A DNA stretch of 64,000 bases, taken from contig NZ_NBWU01000001.1 in assembly GCF_002514735.1 (NCBI RefSeq), positions 248,001 through 312,000 of the forward strand, given 5' to 3'. Source of the DNA: Sediminicola luteus (lineage in GTDB: Bacteria; Bacteroidota; Bacteroidia; Flavobacteriales; Flavobacteriaceae). Under the pieces are notes generated by a model, which was given only the letters and a program-made list of their open reading frames with translations, searched no databases and had not been told where the DNA came from. Of the stretch, positions 7,782 to 17,248 are shown piece after piece. The position numbers and the translations under genes were made by a program. The stretch's first letter is position 1. Every line of letters starts with the position of its first letter.

Positions 7782-8693
7782 TTATAAAATGGCCCGTAGA
7801 CCTATATTGAAAGTTTGGCCTAAACCGGTATCGGAGCCGGTGACGAAATTGGTATAAAGGGCTTCTATATTCAGGGCATCGGTCAACTGATATTTCACTC
7901 CTCCTCCCAAAGCCAAATAACTTTGCGAAAAGTCGTTCCCTAAGTCAATTCTTTGTAAATATTGCGTGGAGACCAGCACCGTAAAATCGGAACTCGGAAA
8001 ATAGCTCAAGAATAAACCGGGCACCAAATTCAGGCTGTTATTGGCGAAACTACCCTCGACTCGGGTCAAGGTTTCGCCTTCACCTTCATCTACGGCATCC
8101 TTTCCAAAATTGAATTCGGTATTCAACTCGGAAAACAATTGCCATTTGTTACCTGCAAAGGTATAGTCATAAAAGAATCGGTTTTGCCAGATATAGCCTT
8201 TTTGATCCAGGAATACCCCATTTTCAATTTCATGGTCTATCAATGGAATATGAAAGGCCGTTTGAACGGAGAAGTTCCCGACATTTTTAAAGGGCACGAA
8301 TTTAACCGAAGGGGCAAAAGAGGTAAACCCGGAACGGGCCGTGCCTTCTTCCCCATCGAAACGAAATACCTCCAAAGCCCCCCGATCAGCGATCACATTG
8401 GAACGGAATTCCAGTATCAAACCTACATTCCAGCGTTTGTTATTCCCCACCCCGGTATAACCTTCCAAAGTTGAGGTAAAAAAAGTGCGACGCGGTTCTT
8501 TGCCATCCGTAAATGTACTTTCGGTTTCGGTATAAAGATTATTGAACCATTTAATATCCCACTGCCCCTTGTCCATTAACTTCGAAGGGGTAAATTTTTG
8601 GATATTGCTCGTCTGTGGCTCATCTTGTGCGTGGGCCAGTGCTCCCCAAATCAGGGCCAGGGCCAATACGGCTTTTGTGGTAAATTGCTTCAT
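7782..8693 (-). CDS. Outer-membrane beta-barrel protein of unknown function
   Basis: A 303-residue protein with a signal peptide (LALALIWGALAHAQ) and an amphipathic-strand pattern throughout, ending in FNIGLRAIL, consistent with a small outer-membrane barrel. I recognise no specific family. It stands alone, 70 bp upstream of the GH113-like gene on the same strand and about 170 bp downstream of the second DUF547 gene. It may be a transporter-like or structural barrel, but nothing in the sequence decides this. Confidence 0.6.
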   Translation of the reverse strand: MKQFTTKAVLALALIWGALAHAQDEPQTSNIQKFTPSKLMDKGQWDIKWFNNLYTETESTFTDGKEPRRTFFTSTLEGYTGVGNNKRWNVGLILEFRSNVIADRGALEVFRFDGEEGTARSGFTSFAPSVKFVPFKNVGNFSVQTAFHIPLIDHEIENGVFLDQKGYIWQNRFFYDYTFAGNKWQLFSELNTEFNFGKDAVDEGEGETLTRVEGSFANNSLNLVPGLFLSYFPSSDFTVLVSTQYLQRIDLGNDFSQSYLALGGGVKYQLTDALNIEALYTNFVTGSDTGLGQTFNIGLRAIL

Positions 8694-8860
8694 CTTTTTC
8701 GTGTGTTTATATTTATTGTTCCTTGTAGGTCACACGGAACATCCCATTAATCATTTTCACTGTGTGTTTAAAAATTAACAATGGATGTTTCATGTTTATG
8801 CACCGCAACCATCCCTTTTGGTAAGAGGTGCGGCTATAGGTTTATATTCAAGTAGCGGGC

Positions 8861-9583
8861 TTACTTCTTTTCGTTTAGGCGCCAATCGTAGGCATAATAA
8901 GAAAGCTTGGCTTTTTGGGGTAAGGGTTCTTTTCTGTAGGTATTAATATATTGGGCCAAACTGATTCCGCCTTGGGTAAAATCGCCCGTATACCATTCAA
9001 ACAATTGGGAAATGCCCACTTTGTTCTTTTTAATACGGATGAATTGGGGGTCGTTCAATGCCATTTCGGTTTGGGTTTGCAGTTGTGCCTCCAAGGTCTC
9101 AGGTCTATAAGCGGTAGCGATTAGGGGTGGGCAGCCTAAGCCGGCACAGACCAATACAAAATGAAAACGCGATTCTTCCGGAAACACAGCCCGTAACAGT
9201 TTGTGTTCGATATCGTTCAAGGTACGCGGTGTACCCATAACGGTATGGGTGGTCTTATCGAAGAAACCAGCCTTATCCAAAGGCGATTTTAACGGATAGT
9301 TTTCTATAACACTCTGTATGACCAATAGGTTGTAGGCGTTGATCAAAAAGGCCTGATAATTATCCTTGTCGGTCTTAGCCACTTGGATAATTCCGATCAT
9401 TTCGACCAACGATTTCAGTTGGACATCGTCTTGTTTTATGGCCTTATAATCGACCAAGCCATCGGCGACATGGGCCTTTAGAAAAGCGTCGGAGGTGTTA
9501 AAAAAGTCCTGAAGCCCTTGGGCCTGGATTCCGGTGGTAAAAAATAGTAGCAGTGCCCCTGCCATCCATTTGCGCATCGACAT
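8861..9583 (-). CDS. Secreted DUF547-domain protein (second of two)
   Basis: A 240-residue DUF547 protein with a signal peptide (ALLLFFTTGIQAQ). It shares the family blocks with the protein at 2822: AFLINAYNLLVIQSVIENYPLKSP, LNDIEHKLLR, and HFVLVCAGLGCPPL with paired cysteines in place of CASISCPNL. An ATG two codons inside (9577) is an equally possible start. It is transcribed away from the FAD oxidoreductase gene across a 344-bp gap. Function is unknown. Having two secreted DUF547 proteins beside two clusters with glycosyltransferases is the only contextual hint. Confidence 0.83.
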   Translation of the reverse strand: MSMRKWMAGALLLFFTTGIQAQGLQDFFNTSDAFLKAHVADGLVDYKAIKQDDVQLKSLVEMIGIIQVAKTDKDNYQAFLINAYNLLVIQSVIENYPLKSPLDKAGFFDKTTHTVMGTPRTLNDIEHKLLRAVFPEESRFHFVLVCAGLGCPPLIATAYRPETLEAQLQTQTEMALNDPQFIRIKKNKVGISQLFEWYTGDFTQGGISLAQYINTYRKEPLPQKAKLSYYAYDWRLNEKK

Positions 9584-9927
9584 AATTTCCTTGTTTAGTT
9601 GTAACTAATCTGAGTCCGCTATCTCTCACCTCAAAACCTGTGACAATGATTACTTACGTTTAGTTAAGGGCTAGGTCGCAGGAAAAACAAAATCCCTACA
9701 ATTTTTCGATAAACTTCCATTTCATTGATTTAGCCTACACCTATTAATACATTCGGATTAATTGACCTTGTTATTTGTAAAGTTTCTAAATAAAATACAC
9801 AACATTAAGTTTTCATACCATAGTTCGACCTTTACAATGAACTCATTTTGACTTTTTGGGTTCAACACACCAGTTCTATTTTGAAATCCAATCAAAAGAA
9901 AATGGTCTAACACCTTCAAACAATCCT
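9584..9927. other. Divergent intergenic region
   Basis: This 344-bp AT-rich gap separates the leftward DUF547 gene from the rightward oxidoreductase gene and must hold both promoters. I find no exact TAnnTTTG element on either strand and no stable hairpin. An open frame that would extend the oxidoreductase to 9856 has no family support. Confidence 0.6.
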
Positions 9928-11274
9928 ATGGAGCATATCGCAATCATTGGCAATGGTATCTCGGGCGTAACGGCGGCGCGGCATATCCGGAAACTCTCTG
10001 ACAAGAAAATCACTTTGATCTCGGCAGAGACCGCCCATTTCTTTTCGCGAACGGCCCTTATGTATATTTATATGGGGCATATGAAATACGAACACACCAA
10101 GCCTTATGAAGACTTCTTTTGGAAAAAGAACCGTATCGATCTAAAGCAGGGCTTCGTTTCTGAGGTGAATACCGGCGAAAAGCAATTGATTTTTGCCGAT
10201 GGGTCGCAATTGGGATATGACAAACTAATCATAGCCTCGGGCTCCAAACCCAATAAATTCGGTTGGCCCGGACAAGATTTACCAGGTGTTCAGGGATTGT
10301 ATTCGAAACAAGACCTGGATATGCTGGAGCAAAACGCCCCTAACAACACAGTTTGTAAACGGGCCGTAATCGTCGGAGGTGGCTTGATCGGAATCGAATT
10401 GGCCGAAATGCTGGTGTCACGTAAGATTCCAGTTACCTTTTTGGTTCGGGAAAGCAGTTTCTGGAACGGGGTTTTACCTGCAGGTGAATCGGCCTTAATC
10501 AACGAACATATAAAGGAGCATCATATCGATTTGCGCTTGGGTACCAATCTGGTAGAAATCCATGCCGATGCCCAAGGAAAAGCCTGTGCGGTGACAACCG
10601 CTAAAGGCGAACGTATCGAGTGTAATGTAGTGGGGCTTACGGCAGGGGTATCGCCCAATATCGATTTTTTGAAGGCATCGGATATAGACCTAGGAAGGGG
10701 TATTAAGGTAAATCGCTTTTTGGAGACCAATGTGCCCGATGTGTATGCCATTGGTGATTGTGCCGAGCAGCATGAACCCATCGGGAACCGACGCCCCATT
10801 GAGGCCGTTTGGTATACGGGTCGTATGATGGGCGAAACCGTAGCCCAGACCATTTGCGGGAACCGCATCGAATACAAACCTGGGCATTGGTTCAATTCGG
10901 CCAAGTTTTTAGATATCGAATACCAGACCTACGGTTGGGTGTTCGGCGAAAAAGGAAGGCCTGAATATGAAAAACATTTTCATTGGCGACACCCCAAGGA
11001 AAACATTTGTATTACCGTGGCTTACCACGCCGCGACCAAACGATTTTTGGGAATGAATACGTTCGGCATCCGGATGCGGCACGAAATTTTCGACCATTGG
11101 CTTACCGAAGAAAGGGATGTACACCATGTGATGGAGTACCTGAAGGATGCCAATTTTGACCCGGAGTTCTATACCACTTACGAAAGTGAAATCCTTGCCG
11201 CCTATAATCAAGAGATGGGGACAAGCATTCGCCCTAAAAAGAAAAGCTGGAAACGGATTTTTAGTCATTCCTAA
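9928..11274 (+). CDS. NAD(P)/FAD-dependent oxidoreductase
   Basis: A 448-residue soluble flavoprotein of the pyridine-nucleotide-disulfide oxidoreductase family (nitrite-reductase/rubredoxin-reductase-like). I start it at the ATG at 9928 because the FAD-binding GxGxxG (IAIIGNGISG) begins three residues later; an in-frame ATG at 9856 adds 24 unrelated residues. The NAD(P) loop VIVGGGLIGIELAE is near residue 150 and the second FAD motif VYAIGDCAE near 272. A C-terminal extension of about 130 residues is His- and aromatic-rich (HFHWRHPKENI). The next gene, 83 nt on, encodes a membrane polyferredoxin, so the pair probably passes electrons from NAD(P)H to a membrane Fe-S chain. The acceptor is unknown. 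Confidence 0.85.
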   Translation: MEHIAIIGNGISGVTAARHIRKLSDKKITLISAETAHFFSRTALMYIYMGHMKYEHTKPYEDFFWKKNRIDLKQGFVSEVNTGEKQLIFADGSQLGYDKLIIASGSKPNKFGWPGQDLPGVQGLYSKQDLDMLEQNAPNNTVCKRAVIVGGGLIGIELAEMLVSRKIPVTFLVRESSFWNGVLPAGESALINEHIKEHHIDLRLGTNLVEIHADAQGKACAVTTAKGERIECNVVGLTAGVSPNIDFLKASDIDLGRGIKVNRFLETNVPDVYAIGDCAEQHEPIGNRRPIEAVWYTGRMMGETVAQTICGNRIEYKPGHWFNSAKFLDIEYQTYGWVFGEKGRPEYEKHFHWRHPKENICITVAYHAATKRFLGMNTFGIRMRHEIFDHWLTEERDVHHVMEYLKDANFDPEFYTTYESEILAAYNQEMGTSIRPKKKSWKRIFSHS

Positions 11275-11357
11275 GCCCATAACCCGCATTAGGAAAAACT
11301 GATTGAAACCAATCGCATAATACTTAATTGAATCATCGAGTCAAAATCATATTGTAG

Positions 11358-12938
11358 ATGAAAAATATACAACGCATCGGATTATTCCTGTTCCTCGTGG
11401 GCTTAGGTCTTTTTACCGCCCTCATCTTTATTGGTGATTTCAAACTGGATCAACAGACTTTTGACCAGGTGGTGATCGAAAAGAACATTAAAAGCGAATT
11501 GTTCATAGAAACACTACAGAACCAGGTCGTAGACCAATCGTTTAACGGTATGTTGGCCTTTGGCCCTAAAATTACCTCGGCCCTAGCAACGGCCAATGCC
11601 ACCCATAGAAAAAACAAAGAATACAAAAAGATCATTTACACCAAACCCCACGATATGGCCGCCTTGATCGGCAAGAAATCGGGTACGGGTTTTATTGCCG
11701 AAAACAAAGGCCTTATGTGGTGGCTCACCTTTGGGCTGGGCATCATCGGTTCATTGCTATTCATTGTACCGAATGTTGTTTTATTAGGCCCCAAAGGCAT
11801 AAAGAACAATGGTATTTATCTAGAGAACGCCACCAATCGCGGATGGATCGCCTGGATCGTGTTCTTCTGGTTGGTTGCCTTTTATCTGGTACTGTATTTC
11901 CGTGCCGAGTATGCCGTAAACTGGACGTATTTGGTTGACCCTATCAGTGAGGCCCTTAGCGGTAACCCGGCCGGACACTGGTTCGTATATGGTTTTATGT
12001 ATTGTGTGGTCATGGTGGTCATGGGTATTCGCATGTATATCAAATACCGCCATAACAAATACCAACTTATCCGCACCACTTCGGTACTGTTCTTCCAGAT
12101 CGTGTTCGCCTTTTTGATCCCCGAGATCATGGTGCGTTTGCAAATGCCGTATTACGATTTTAAGAATGCCTTTCCGCTGGATTACGATTTCTTTTTCCAA
12201 TGGAACCTTAAATCGCTGATCAATAGTGGAGGTATCGGTATTTTTATCTTGGTATGGGGTATTGTACTTACGCTGGTAGTGGTGCCGGTCATGGTCTATT
12301 TCTTTGGGAAACGCTGGTATTGCTCATGGGTCTGTGGCTGCGGTGGCTTGGCCGAGACCTTGGGCGACCCCTACCGTCAGCATTCCAGTAAAACCTTGCT
12401 TTCTTGGCGGGTAGAACGTTGGTTGATACATAGTGTTTTGGTCTTTGCCGTAGGTATGACCCTCATGACCTTGTATAGTTTCTTTGCCGAAACCAGTACG
12501 GTATTGGGCATAAAGACACAGACGGTACAGAACGTATACAGCTTTTTGATCGGGGCCGTTTTCGCCGGGGTTATCGGTACAGGTTTTTATCCCATTTTCG
12601 GAAATCGGGTCTGGTGTAGGTTCGGTTGCCCCTTGGCCGCCTATCTAGGTTTTGTACAACGCTTTAAATCGCGATTTAGAATTACCACCAATGGCGGACA
12701 ATGTATTTCTTGTGGAAATTGTTCTACCTATTGCGAGCAGGGTATCGATGTTAGGGCCTATGCCCAAAAAGGGGCCAATATCGTGCGCTCAAGTTGTGTG
12801 GGCTGTGGTATTTGCTCGGCCGTTTGTCCGCGCGGGGTATTAAAATTGGAAAACGGACCTTTGGAAGGCCGCATCAACCCTAAAGAGGTATTGTTGGGTA
12901 ACGATGTAGACCTTATGGAATTGGTAAACCGCAAATAA
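11358..12938 (+). CDS. Membrane polyferredoxin, NosR/NapH/CcoG-like
   Basis: A 526-residue integral membrane Fe-S protein. About eight hydrophobic helices are visible, the first at residues 5-27 and others near 115, 160, 205, 235, 295, 360 and 395. Two Cys motifs after helices (CSWVCGCGG near 321, CRFGCPL near 419) match the CX3CP motifs of NosR/NapH, though the first has Gly in place of Pro. Two ferredoxin-type [4Fe-4S] motifs follow (CISCGNCSTYC near 449, CVGCGICSAVC near 479). It lies between the FAD oxidoreductase and glycosyltransferase genes and probably relays electrons across or along the inner membrane. Confidence 0.85.
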   Translation: MKNIQRIGLFLFLVGLGLFTALIFIGDFKLDQQTFDQVVIEKNIKSELFIETLQNQVVDQSFNGMLAFGPKITSALATANATHRKNKEYKKIIYTKPHDMAALIGKKSGTGFIAENKGLMWWLTFGLGIIGSLLFIVPNVVLLGPKGIKNNGIYLENATNRGWIAWIVFFWLVAFYLVLYFRAEYAVNWTYLVDPISEALSGNPAGHWFVYGFMYCVVMVVMGIRMYIKYRHNKYQLIRTTSVLFFQIVFAFLIPEIMVRLQMPYYDFKNAFPLDYDFFFQWNLKSLINSGGIGIFILVWGIVLTLVVVPVMVYFFGKRWYCSWVCGCGGLAETLGDPYRQHSSKTLLSWRVERWLIHSVLVFAVGMTLMTLYSFFAETSTVLGIKTQTVQNVYSFLIGAVFAGVIGTGFYPIFGNRVWCRFGCPLAAYLGFVQRFKSRFRITTNGGQCISCGNCSTYCEQGIDVRAYAQKGANIVRSSCVGCGICSAVCPRGVLKLENGPLEGRINPKEVLLGNDVDLMELVNRK

Positions 12939-12948
12939 TCATTTTCGA

Positions 12949-13428
12949 TTGAAATCCCTTTTTTACTTGGTTCCCTTGTTGTTTTGGATGTTAGCTAGCC
13001 CTCCAAAGAAAACCTATGTAAAACAAACCGATACCTTGGGTCGCCTTATGGCCGAGGGCTGGATGAAAGGTAGTTCTAAACAAGGGTATTGGCGGCATTA
13101 CCACCCCAATGGGGCTTTGGCATCACAAGGAAACTATGATAATGACACCCGGGTAAAATATTGGTATTTTTACCAGGAAAACGAACAAAAGCTAAAAGAG
13201 GGACATTACAAAGCAGGCATCCAAATAGATTGGTGGATCTATTATAACGAACAAGGGCAGCTGGTGCATAAATGCCAGTTGAAAAACAACCAAAAAAACG
13301 GTTACTGCCTAAAATATAAAGACCAACGTTTGATAGCCGCCTCCAAATTTAAAAAGGGAATCAAGATAAAAGAGTGGACCGATTTTAACGCCTTTACCAA
13401 GGAAAATAGCCTTTCTGATCTGAATTAA
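12949..13428 (+). CDS. Secreted MORN-repeat (YwqK-like) protein
   Basis: A 159-residue protein with MORN_2-type repeats: a recurrent GYW/KYWYFYQENEQKLKEGHYKAG pattern at about residues 40-110. The only start in frame before the hydrophobic N-terminus is TTG at 12949, giving MKSLFYLVPLLFWMLAS, a plausible signal peptide. Its stop codon overlaps the next start (TAATG), so it is translationally coupled to the GT2 gene. YwqK-type repeats occur in toxin-antitoxin-like and surface proteins, and no enzymatic motif is visible. It probably binds to or scaffolds at the envelope. Confidence 0.7.
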   Translation: MKSLFYLVPLLFWMLASPPKKTYVKQTDTLGRLMAEGWMKGSSKQGYWRHYHPNGALASQGNYDNDTRVKYWYFYQENEQKLKEGHYKAGIQIDWWIYYNEQGQLVHKCQLKNNQKNGYCLKYKDQRLIAASKFKKGIKIKEWTDFNAFTKENSLSDLN

Positions 13429-14117
13429 TGAAAAACATAAAAGTAATCATCCCGGCCTTTAACGAGGCTGACTCCATAGCCCATGTGATCCAAGAGATTC
13501 CCGATTTGGTTTCGGAGGTTATCGTGGTGAACAATAATTCTACCGACGATACGGTAAAAAATGCGCAAAATGCCGGGGCTACCGTACTCACTGAGAACCG
13601 TATGGGCTACGGCAACGCCTGTTTGTGTGGCATGGATTACATTGCCCAACAATCCAAAAGCCCCGATATTATCGTATTTATCGACGGGGACTATTCCGAT
13701 TATCCAGAAGATATGCACCAAGTGCTAGCGCCCATACTCGAAAAAGATATCGATTTGGTCATTGGGGCGCGGGTAAAGCAGTTACGGGAAGGCGGATCAA
13801 TGACCCCACAACAGGTATTCGGCAATTGGCTAGCCACTACCTTGATGCGGATCATGTTCCGTGCCAAGTTTACCGATCTAGGTCCGTTCAGGGCCATCAA
13901 ATACCAAAAACTCTTGGATTTGAACATGGAGGACAAAACCTATGGTTGGACCGTAGAAATGCAGCTCAAAGCCCTTAAACAAAGGCTAACATGTGCCGAA
14001 GTACCAGTGCGTTACAAAAAAAGAATTGGAGTTTCCAAGGTGTCCGGTACCGTAAAAGGAACTATATTTGCCGGTGTAAAAATCCTTGGTTGGATATTTA
14101 AATACAGTTTTACCTAG
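13428..14117 (+). CDS. Family 2 glycosyltransferase, DPM1-like
   Basis: A 229-residue GT2 enzyme resembling dolichyl-phosphate mannosyltransferase and undecaprenyl-phosphate sugar transferases. The N-terminal VIIPAFNEADSI, the VNNNSTDDT block near residue 36 and the metal site FIDGDYSDYPED near 84 are intact. It has no C-terminal membrane helices, as in DPM1. It begins on the stop codon of the MORN gene, and its stop is one base before the next start. It would charge a lipid carrier that the membrane GT-C enzyme at 17249 could use; that link is an inference from synteny. Confidence 0.85.
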   Translation: MKNIKVIIPAFNEADSIAHVIQEIPDLVSEVIVVNNNSTDDTVKNAQNAGATVLTENRMGYGNACLCGMDYIAQQSKSPDIIVFIDGDYSDYPEDMHQVLAPILEKDIDLVIGARVKQLREGGSMTPQQVFGNWLATTLMRIMFRAKFTDLGPFRAIKYQKLLDLNMEDKTYGWTVEMQLKALKQRLTCAEVPVRYKKRIGVSKVSGTVKGTIFAGVKILGWIFKYSFT

Positions 14118-14118
14118 C

Positions 14119-15603
14119 ATGGGCCTGACTATTTCCTACATCGTTATAGCTATCTACTCGACGGCTTTAATCCTGATTTTTCTCTACAGCCTCTCCCAAC
14201 TCAACCTACTTGTAAATTATCTTGGTTACAAACGTAGGAACGAAGAGGCACCCAAATTCAACCTGATGGATCCCACGGAGATTCCGTATGTGACCATTCA
14301 GTTACCCGTCTATAACGAAGAGTATGTTATGGAGCGGCTCTTGGAGAATATCGCCAAGATCGAATACCCTAAAAGTAAACTCGAAATACAGGTCTTGGAC
14401 GACTCCACCGACGATTCCGTGAAGGATACCGCGGCTATGATTGCCCAGCTGCAAGAGACCGGGCTCGATATACAACATATACGTCGCGAAAACCGCGAAG
14501 GTTTTAAGGCCGGGGCCCTTAAAGAAGGCCTCGCCATTGCCAAAGGGGATTTTATCGCCATTTTCGATGCCGATTTCCTTCCGGATAGCGATTGGTTAAA
14601 AAAGACGGTCATCTATTTTAAAGACTCCGAAATCGGTGTAGTACAGACCCGATGGGGGCATATTAACCGAGATTATTCTACCCTGACGCGTATTCAAGCT
14701 TTTGCCCTCGATGCCCACTTTACCTTGGAACAGGTGGGCCGAAACTCCAAAGGACACTTTATCAATTTTAACGGTACGGCCGGAATTTGGCGTAAAGAAT
14801 GCATCTTGGATGCCGGTAACTGGGAAGGCGACACCCTGACCGAAGATCTCGATTTAAGCTACCGAGCGCAATTGAAGAATTGGAAGTTCAAATATCTGGA
14901 AGACGTTGAGACCCCGGCCGAATTGCCCGTGGTCATCTCCGCGGCCCGTTCACAACAATTCCGCTGGAACAAAGGTGGGGCCGAGAATTTTAGAAAGTCG
15001 GTTTTAAGTGTTCTCGGCGCCAAACATATTCCTTTCAAGACCAAGTTCCACGGGGTAATGCATTTATTGAACAGTTCTATGTTCCTTTGTGTATTTATCG
15101 TGGCCTTTTTGAGTATACCCATGTTGTACATCAAAAACGCCTATGGCCATTTGGGCTGGGTGTTTCAGGTGACCAGTTTCTTTATTATAAGTACCATTAT
15201 TTTGTTCGTTTGCTATTGGTTTACCTATAAGAGTATTCAGGGCAGTGGCTTCGATAAGTTCGTCGATTATATAAAACTGTTCTTTACCTTCTTCTCGGTC
15301 GCCTTGGGCTTTTCTTTGCACAATACCCGGGCCGTTTTGGAAGGCCATATGGGCAAGCGCTCTGAATTCGTGCGTACGCCCAAGTTCAATATCAACGGAC
15401 TAACCGATAGCTGGAAAGGGAACAAATACATCAACAAAAAGATATCGCCCAATGCCTTTTGGGAGTTTGCCCTAATGTTGTATTTCCTTTTCGGGATGTA
15501 CTCTGCGGTACCCTTGGAAGATTACGGACTCTTCCCCTTCCATTTGATGTTGTTCCTAGGTTTCGGTTTTGTCTTCTTTAAATCCTTGACGGCGAAGGCG
15601 TAG
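14119..15603 (+). CDS. Cellulose-synthase-like processive GT2 membrane enzyme
   Basis: A 494-residue membrane GT2. The start at 14119 directly follows the upstream stop and opens a hydrophobic helix (ISYIVIAIYSTALILIFLY). The processive D,D,D,QxxRW signature is complete: DDSTDDS near residue 93, FDADFLP near 151, the third Asp in TEDLDLS near 243, and QQFRW near 281. At least four C-terminal helices follow. Such enzymes make or extend polysaccharide or glycolipid chains at the inner membrane. It is the last gene before the oppositely oriented fic gene. Confidence 0.87.
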   Translation: MGLTISYIVIAIYSTALILIFLYSLSQLNLLVNYLGYKRRNEEAPKFNLMDPTEIPYVTIQLPVYNEEYVMERLLENIAKIEYPKSKLEIQVLDDSTDDSVKDTAAMIAQLQETGLDIQHIRRENREGFKAGALKEGLAIAKGDFIAIFDADFLPDSDWLKKTVIYFKDSEIGVVQTRWGHINRDYSTLTRIQAFALDAHFTLEQVGRNSKGHFINFNGTAGIWRKECILDAGNWEGDTLTEDLDLSYRAQLKNWKFKYLEDVETPAELPVVISAARSQQFRWNKGGAENFRKSVLSVLGAKHIPFKTKFHGVMHLLNSSMFLCVFIVAFLSIPMLYIKNAYGHLGWVFQVTSFFIISTIILFVCYWFTYKSIQGSGFDKFVDYIKLFFTFFSVALGFSLHNTRAVLEGHMGKRSEFVRTPKFNINGLTDSWKGNKYINKKISPNAFWEFALMLYFLFGMYSAVPLEDYGLFPFHLMLFLGFGFVFFKSLTAKA

Positions 15604-15742
15604 GTTTTGGTCATTGGTCAAAATTGGAATATCGAAGGGTATTCCTACATATTCACGAATACGTTGAGATATGGGTTTCCGCTTATCTATTATTGGTTTA
15701 TATAATATTAGAAGGAGTGGCAAGTAGACAGCCCAATTACGT

Positions 15743-17041
15743 TTAGAGATTGTAACGTTGTAGTTCCCTTTCAAAGGAATCGGATTTGACAAAATTCCGT
15801 TTCTTTTTATTTACCTGGATAACGTCTAAAAAGCCCAGTTCAACCAGCATCTTTAAATCGGTTCGAGCAGTAAAATCGGAAACATTGAACCTAGAACTGA
15901 CACCCTTATTCGTTAGGATTCTATCCGGGTCCTCATGTAACAGTTTTAAAATCTGCGCCATGCGTTCGTTTATCCCAGGTATTTTTAGATATTTCGCCGC
16001 CCGATACACCTCTTTTCGCTTTCGATCAATATACCGTATCAAAGCTTCGTAGGCTTTCTCCATGGTTTTGATGTGATAGGTAATAAAGTAACCTAAATCA
16101 TTCTCATCCGTTTCAGTATACAAATAAGATTTTTCGTATTGATTCTTTGTGTCTTGGATAATTCGGGAAATTGAAAGGTATTCAGTCAACCAATAGCCCT
16201 TCTTCAACATAAACCAATAATATAAGGCTCTGGCCGTCCTACCATTTCCGTCGACAAAAGGATGAATCCACCCTACCATAAAATGAATAATACAGCCTTT
16301 AATAATCGGGTGTATGAAAGTATCCGAATCTGAATTAAAGAATTCACATAAAGCCTCTATCAATCCCATTATTTCTTTATGCCCAGGTGGTGTGTGTACT
16401 ATTTCCCCCTTGACATGATCTACCACATGCACATTGTCACTAACCCTAAACCGGCCTTCATCCTGCTTTATATCAAGTGTGTCATTTGTTATTAATTGGT
16501 GTATATACAAGATGTTAGCAGGTGTTAGATCTTCAGATTTGTGCTGAACAATATGTTTCATGGTAACAAAATTGTTCATGATCATCATTTCTGATTTGGT
16601 TTTGGGCTTATTCTCCAAGCGAATCATTTCTTTGGCCTTTTTCCTCGTGGTATTCGCCCCTTCCATTTGGCTACTCGAAATAGACTCTTCCATAAGGGAA
16701 CTAATGATAAACTTGTTTTTCTCTGTTTCCGGAATCCCAATATTGCTACCCAATGTACCTCCTATATGCATATCAAATCGATGCAAGGCCCGGAGCATAT
16801 AATCCGTTACCACAAATGAAAAGGAATGCCGACCAAACAATATTCGGTTGGCATTTATCCTCCGATGGAATTTTACGGCATTCCACAATTTATTCGGAGG
16901 GTATTTAGCCTCTCTGTATTTCACCTTATCCCAATACAGATATTCGTCCTGAATGGTTTTAAGAACACCATCCAACTGAATATCGACCATAATCGAAATC
17001 GTATCATCCTCCTCTTGATATGATGGTGCTTTCTCTATCAT
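15743..17041 (-). CDS. Fic-family protein (class II) with C-terminal winged helix
   Basis: A 432-residue Fic protein, a family that usually transfers AMP from ATP to protein hydroxyls. The catalytic loop HPFVDGNGR (residues 260-268) is fully canonical. The class II inhibitory motif SxxxEG lies in front of it (SSQMEG, 123-128), so it is probably auto-inhibited. The C-terminal ~70 residues (from about 358, GINERMAQILKLL) form a winged-helix-like DNA-binding domain. The gene is visibly AT-richer than its neighbours and sits backwards between two glycosyltransferase genes, suggesting acquisition. A 37-bp near-perfect palindrome lies 28 bp upstream of its start and may be its own operator. The target protein is unknown and no antitoxin partner is seen. 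Confidence 0.88.
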   Translation of the reverse strand: MIEKAPSYQEEDDTISIMVDIQLDGVLKTIQDEYLYWDKVKYREAKYPPNKLWNAVKFHRRINANRILFGRHSFSFVVTDYMLRALHRFDMHIGGTLGSNIGIPETEKNKFIISSLMEESISSSQMEGANTTRKKAKEMIRLENKPKTKSEMMIMNNFVTMKHIVQHKSEDLTPANILYIHQLITNDTLDIKQDEGRFRVSDNVHVVDHVKGEIVHTPPGHKEIMGLIEALCEFFNSDSDTFIHPIIKGCIIHFMVGWIHPFVDGNGRTARALYYWFMLKKGYWLTEYLSISRIIQDTKNQYEKSYLYTETDENDLGYFITYHIKTMEKAYEALIRYIDRKRKEVYRAAKYLKIPGINERMAQILKLLHEDPDRILTNKGVSSRFNVSDFTARTDLKMLVELGFLDVIQVNKKKRNFVKSDSFERELQRYNL

Positions 17042-17068
17042 CCAGTTTTGTAGCTAAATAACAAACGT

Positions 17069-17105
17069 AAAAATAGCGAGATTATTCGATAATCTCGCTA
17101 TTTTT
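17069..17105. promoter_or_regulatory. 17-bp-arm palindrome upstream of fic
   Basis: AAAAATAGCGAGATTAT (17069-17085), loop TCG, then its exact reverse complement (17089-17105). It starts 28 bp upstream of the fic start codon, in the gap before the rightward GT-C gene. It could be an operator for the Fic winged helix, a hairpin in the fic leader, or a displaced bidirectional terminator. Confidence 0.6.
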
Positions 17106-17248
17106 ATTGTTTAATCTAACAACTGAAGTTAATTATTACTATCCTTTTACAAGTTAACTTAAGTTTCTTTACTCAATAATTCCAACTTTGGATGTAAATT
17201 GTTAGACCGATGTAATGTCCTCTTTTTTTCGACGACGAAATTCGACAT

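Noticed and set aside
15556-15792. A 78-codon minus-strand open frame between the CesA-like gene and fic
   Set aside because: It overlaps the ends of both neighbours and resembles no protein family.
15743-17041. Fic as half of a toxin-antitoxin pair
   Set aside because: There is no small antitoxin gene beside it, and the inhibitory SxxxEG motif is built into the same protein.
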